Assembly (NCBI GenBank): GCA_037389465.1
Contig: JAZARR010000250.1
Coordinates: 1,674,001 to 1,738,000 of the forward strand
Direction of reading: 5' to 3'
Origin: Baylisascaris procyonis
Taxonomy: Eukaryota; Nematoda; Chromadorea; Rhabditida; Ascarididae
DNA: 64,000 nucleotides
This document shows, piece after piece, positions 58,055 through 64,000 of the stretch. Under the pieces are notes generated by a model. That model ran no database searches, had not been told where the DNA came from, and was given only the letters and a program-made list of their open reading frames with translations. The translations under genes and the position numbers were made by a program. Numbering within the stretch: position 1 is the first letter of the stretch; each line of letters starts with the position of its first letter.

Positions 58055-60288
58055 AAATAAAATAAATATTGAAAGAACGAATAACGTCTCATTGATTAGC
58101 AAGCAATGAAATTAAATCATCGGCGATGAGAAACGATCTTCGACAAATTGTGATCTATTTCGAGGGAATACCACTTAATAGAGATGTATCGCTTGCTCGT
58201 TTCATCGGGAAAAAGAATAAAAAATAACTTTTTAAACGAAAAAAAGAAGCAATTCAAAAATAACGAAATTTTAATTATCTTGAAAATTTTTATGATCGTT
58301 GGAAAATTGAAAAATTTTAACGGAAAAATTTTATTCAAAAACATTAGATGAGATGAGTGGAAAATTTACTAATTGTAAATGAATCATAGACATCCGCCTA
58401 TCATCTTTCACCTATTTTTCTTTTTTCGTAAAATTTTACTACCTATTATTTTTGATAAAAATTTTCGATCACTTAAATTTTCGCTCAAATTTTATGACTT
58501 ATTAATGCATAAGAAATTTTCTACTCACTTCATTAGTAAATTATATGGAATCATCTTTTATATGTGGAAATGAAATGTAATTAAAATTGTTAGTACTTCT
58601 CTCACAATGACGAGCGAAATGAAATAAAACGCCGAAGACATAGAAATCTCTATTTTTGTGCTTTATAATCTCTAAAACCTTCAATTCTTCACAATATTTT
58701 CACTATTTGTTTAACTGTTGCTCATTAAAAAAAATTTTTTTTTTAAATCTGGGCCTAATTCTTTGAATTACATTCAGGGGGAAGTAGGTAGCCGGGGATC
58801 TGTCGACACATCATCGAATTACATGAAGGAGGGAAGTAGACAGCCGGGAATTTTCGATGCGCTACAACCAAACGGCTGCACTACGAAGAGCATTGTTAGT
58901 GTTCATTGTTTGCGAATGAGAGCCCATTTCGTTAATGAAGCAATTATTGTTAGCTCATATCTGCAGCTGGAATAAGTATTCATTTTCTCGAATACCCATC
59001 AAAAATAATGTTAAAACAACTAATGATTTCGAGGCGTTTGCATTGTTTGAAGCAGTCGTATCACCTCTATAGGCAGACAAAACCTACAAAAGAACATCAG
59101 ACAACATCAGACAATATCCGACATCAGACAACAATAGAAAGCGATTGGCGACTATATCTTTTAATCAAAACTCTACTTTATAGCGTAGAAATTCCCACAA
59201 ACATGCAATTTGTTTATTTCGTTTATGCTTTATAGAACGAAGTGATACACGCACGTTCCATGCAAAGCATTTATGTTGTTGTTCAATAGTTTAATGAATG
59301 TTCAACTGCACTGCTGAAAAAACCCTCACAATTTTAAGATACAAAGCATGATATTCGCATATATTTTGAATAAAATTGGTATTTTTCGTATATATTTGGT
59401 AATTAAATTTGATACATATATTCTAGATTATTCTTCAATTAGTTATTCATAAAAATTTAAATATTATTTTTGCTTTTTTTTTTCATCGATCCGATTAATC
59501 TAAAAACAAATTTTTAGCGATAGATTCATACAATATCTTGGTAACACAGCAATAGGACTCATAAAAAAGTACCTACATTAGGTTTTTTCTGTATTTGATG
59601 CAACTGGATCGTTCAATGAACGGCGCTTCGGAAAGGGATCCATAGTGTTAACCCTCTGGTAGGAGACTTTATAACAATGCATTTTGCAGATTTGCGGCTA
59701 TGAAGCGCATTATGGCAGAGTTGCACCTATGCGTATATGGCGAATACTATCGAATTTAGAGCTATGAAATTGAGCGGAAATAGCAGACACTTGAGAGACA
59801 ACTATAAAAAATATAAAAATTGATTTACTGATTTCTAAAAACGCTATAGGGAATTAAGTATGGCTAAAATTTGCATAAAATTTACGTATACTTAACGCAC
59901 GAAAATCGGTCGGGTTGCATATTTTCGAATAGGCAGGATGAGAGAAATAAATAAATCTTTCATAAAAGATTTGTACGAATGGTCGATTAGATTAAATTAT
60001 TTATGAACGTATCGTTCGAACTATTTCAATATTTATTTAGAGGGGGTTTATTAAACTAGCTTCTTCGATAAGGATGACTCTGAAAGCAAAAAAAAAACTT
60101 AACAAATCCTCTGGCATATTTTTTCATCTAACTTAAATGTAGTTTCGTTGCAAAATGTTTAACTTCTCACGCAAATGCTTACGCATCTACACATATTACC
60201 TTATCGTTTATAAACCTTGATCCTATATAAACTCCTTCCACTTCACATCGAATATGTATCATTTTTCGTTCAATGCGAACATTAGGCT

Positions 60289-60337
60289 CCTAGGCTCATA
60301 GAGGCTCCTAGGCTCATAGACGCTCCTGCGCTCATAA
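60289..60337. repeat. 17-bp short tandem repeat, 3 copies
   Basis: ggctcctaggctcatag occurs twice and is followed by a diverged third copy (cgctcctgcgctcataaa). Each unit contains the palindrome gcctaggc-like core cctagg. Confidence 0.85.
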
Positions 60338-60917
60338 ACAACGCTATAAGCAATAAACAATAAGAAGTGCTCTTCGAAACAAATACGACCATTATGTAAA
60401 AAAAACTCTGGTTTATGAAATATTTTCTTGCAAACATTGACTATGTTACTTCATATCGCCTGCAATCACAAATAAATAACAAAAATATGAATATTTACCC
60501 AAAATTGCTGTTTTCTTTACAAAAAAAAAAAAAACTTCTGTCGTGGAATTCGTATCTATCAGTCAGTCTATTTGTCGGTCACATATTTCAATTGAAAACT
60601 CACGCTCTATTCAACTAAGCGAAATCAAAGAGAAAATTTATGCAATGCTCTAAAAATTAGCTTTCATTAAAGTTTTTTTTTGCGGATATTACAACTTTTT
60701 TTCCCATTAGTTACTTTATTATTAAGTTTTGCCAATCGCTTTAGGCTACTAATTGAATTATGTGCTTCTAAACATAGTAACACTTCTAGAGGATTATCTC
60801 ATGCTTAGCATTTATTATATCATATCAAATAAAATATACATAAAATAAACACCTAGAAATTATAAATATACGACAAACATATGTACATCCTATAAGTGCA
60901 AATTTACAAGCACCATA

Positions 60918-61022
<105 letters not shown>

Positions 61023-64000
61023 AGAAATTACAATAGTTATAGATTATTCATACGGATATCTTATCGATTAGCATCAAAGAAAGGCCAATATTGGTTTCGT
61101 AGAATTGCATTGATTAATTAACGATATGATCGAGATGGGTGATTAGGATTAGTATTCAGTTTTGCTAGGATTATATCCTCATAAGGGATAACAACTATAT
61201 AGGTGGTGAATCAATCGCTGTGATATGGTGGTGAACGGTTCGTATGGGAAAGATAAGTGCAACAAGTGGCCCAGCTGTGATTTTGAATCGTTTTCTGTGA
61301 TGAATGTAACGCTAGCACAACGGCTCAGCAAGTGTTAGCAATCGTCAGCTGTAACTCGCTAAAATAACGTGAATTTTCGTCTCTAAATGAACGATTACCA
61401 TCGAAACGTCTAAGATACGTGAAGAAAAAAAAATAGTGAAGCACTAATAAAAAGCCCAAATTACAAACTAAGAGCGTAAAATATACTCGGCGATCAGTCA
61501 GGAAAAAAAGGACAGTTTTTTTTTGGCAAGCAATTCTCGAACATCTGACTCTGAGACCTGGCGATATCGGGGTAATTCTTTAAGCGAAATTATATCTCTC
61601 ACTTATTTACTCGACTAAGTTAAATGTGCTAAATTTTATTACATAGATATTTATAAAAGTGCTCATTTACTGTTATGATCACCAGCACAATGAAGTAAGC
61701 ATTCGCAAAGAATGAAATGGCTATTGATATAATTGCACCGGAGAGACAATTGCAATCGAACTCTATAATGCTAAACATTTTTTTTTGCGGATTTCTTTAC
61801 AAGTAATTATGTTGAAATTTTTTTTTTTGCATGAAAGTTTCGATGGCGAAAATTGCATTTTGAAATGAGTTAATTGAAATGAGTTCAACGAGTTAATCAA
61901 TTCTCTAAGTTAAAGCATAACTTTTTTCATTATAAATCATCGAAACATCAAGCAATCTTTATCCTATGCTTTAAAATATTTCCTTTTCGTAAAGAATACC
62001 TCCTAGGCATTTTTCGTAGCTCAAAAGAAGAATGGTACAAAAAAAAAACGACAACGGAAAGAGAAAAAAACTATTTGAGAAGTGGCTCTCGTGCCGATTC
62101 TATCCAACATTTCAGCTTCTCCACATCTAATACAAGCGCAAGCGCCCCTTCTTCACCTCACTATGAACGCTAGATCAGCGTTTATACATTCTTCGTTCTA
62201 TGCTGAATAATTCTAATAAGATAGTTTCTTCTCAAATTTCTGTCAATAAATGAATTCACATTTCTTCGAACTCATTTCCGGAAAATTTCCATATTTGATC
62301 TCTTCGTTTAATCACAAAAAAATGCACTTTTTCATAGTGAAGTGGACAATGTGAAGAATGAATGACTTTTGTGCTTTTTAACGTAAAATAAACTCAAAAA
62401 TTATAAGAGTAAATTCTGCAAAAACCTATAGAAAAATATAACTGAGTTGAAGTCCACATTGATATTTATTGCTAACACATATAGAGAACGAATGAAATCG
62501 TCTACCTTGAACGATGCTAAAAATAAATCCACTAAATACGCTAAACTCTGTCCACTGACTATTACATAAAAATCACTTCATCGAATGTTAGTAAACACCG
62601 CACCATCTCAAGCATTGCTGCATGCGCATCGACGAACTCTCAAATTAGACCATCTTCTTGCAGATTAATTCGAAGTGTCGATGACCGACTGCTAACAATC
62701 TTAGCTATAAGCCACAGAGAGAAAAATTAATGAATTCAGAATCCGATCGGATGGCATAAAACGCTACGTTTAATTCTGCAACGCCAACTTATCAAAGCTT
62801 TCCCCCTAAGGTCGTGGATGTGCTTAAAAATTGTTTTTTAATTTCTTTTTTTCGAAGGAACTTAGTCGAACAACCTTAAGTTTACGTCACCAACGAACGA
62901 AAAAAATTAGTCAAGAAAAAAATCTCAATTTTTTCTTGGTCCATTAACTGCTCCAGCTGCCTCAACTTGAATTAAAAAAAAAACTCATTTATGCAATTCA
63001 CTTTAGAAGAATTCTGATGGATTACTAGAGTCCGTTGTTTGTCTACTCGAATCTCAATTAGAAAGCGATTAGGATTTAATTCGATTCCAACTAATCTAAG
63101 CTTATCAATAACTATAAAACAATTTCAACTTGGGAATAAATATCAACACAAAAAACCTCTATTCGATCAGAATTTCGTATGAATTGTTTTATGCTTAACA
63201 AGATCATAAAGAATTGAATAAAAATCCTACAGAAATAAAATGAAAATTTCGGCACTTATCGACGTAGAAAAAAAAAAGAAATTTGAATGCAAGACTCAGA
63301 AAAGCTTTAGACGGGAATTTTATTGGTATATTGGACGACGAAATAAAATAAATATTCAAAAAATATTCTCAGAAAACGCAAAAAAAAAACTGACTTATGC
63401 GATCGTTGAAATATTAGTGCCAAATTGGGAAATCGATGCAAAAATGCTTCTCGAAAATTAGAAATTGCCTTAGTATGATTGGTGATAGAAGATGAAAATT
63501 GCTAGAAGAAATAGCTAGAAGAGGTTAACGCTGTTAATGCGGATGGCATTACTACGAATTAGATTGAGGCACAAACACATCGTACAAAGAATAAAAACCC
63601 TTCGTTGAATAATCATCGACGCTCGACGACACTAAATAGAGGCAACCACTGCAAACGAATGCAAAGAAAACAAGACGATAGTTACTCAAGGGAACGCAAA
63701 TTTATATACGCAAGTCGTACATTCAATTAGAGAGCAAAACGCTGATAGATCATAAGCTGCTACAGGGGTCAACTATGCCAACAAGAAGGCTGCGTAAATG
63801 AACCTTAAAGATTCGATGAGTGATTTTGACTGTTGCATTCGGTGCAACGAATACATTTATAAGTCAAATGAAAAAAAAAAAAACAACGAAGAAAAAGATG
63901 GCGCTAACTTTGCTATTGAAGATCGAAACGTGATCCTCACAGATCGTCATAGACGATACGGCAGCGATGGTTATTGAGATCAGAACGAAACGTTGTTCAA

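Noticed and set aside
57896..58102. Longer N-terminus for OST-alpha with a signal-peptide-like LFVLSIFILFIFSA
   Set aside because: No in-frame ATG exists before an upstream stop, and an acceptor-like ttatatttag sits just before the chosen ATG. OST-alpha proteins normally lack a cleaved signal peptide.

Overview
This window reads as nuclear DNA of a nematode. It is AT-rich and carries compact genes split into short exons with TTTCAG-like acceptors and GTAAGT-like donors. It holds a 3.56 kb block of the nematode telomere hexamer (TTAGGC/GCCTAA). Several first coding exons have an acceptor-type AG 1-8 nt before the ATG, as expected for spliced-leader trans-splicing, and one gene encodes a ZP-domain cuticle-type protein. 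The species cannot be named from the sequence. Almost no gene is a single ORF, so I built the models by joining exons with compatible phases and family-consistent translations.

Layout, left to right. 1-2787 (minus) is a ZP-domain gene that runs off the left edge. 2.8-9.2 kb is mostly intergenic, with weak exon candidates. 9235-12800 is an interstitial telomere-repeat array with a ~1.18 kb higher-order repeat. 17581-24077 (minus) holds five phase-compatible exons of an unidentified protein; an intron contains a short, degenerate LTR-type element (20971-22091). 27077-31250 (minus) is a complete five-exon gene for exosome subunit EXOSC8/Rrp43 (277 aa). 36091-41808 (minus) is a complete six-exon gene for a BACURD-type BTB adaptor (KCTD10/KCTD13/TNFAIP1 family, 299 aa). 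44639-50424 (plus) is a four-exon gene for a small four-TM MARVEL-like protein (129 aa); its second intron contains a near full-length LINE with an intact 1075-aa endonuclease/reverse-transcriptase ORF sitting inside a (TA)n tract. 51208-58046 (minus) is a complete eight-exon gene for an organic solute transporter alpha (OST-alpha/SLC51A) homologue (338 aa), one exon of which lies between two minisatellites. 58.1-64 kb has no gene I can support.

The genes do not form a pathway or an obvious operon: they are kilobases apart and functionally unrelated (cuticle/apical matrix, RNA decay, ubiquitin-ligase adaptor, membrane proteins). The most unusual parts are the higher-order interstitial telomere array, the intact LINE embedded in a TA microsatellite within a host intron, the minisatellite-flanked OST-alpha exon, and a perfect 18-bp hairpin in EXOSC8 intron 1. 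I found no CRISPR array, rRNA or tRNA gene by eye; a covariance-model search was not possible.
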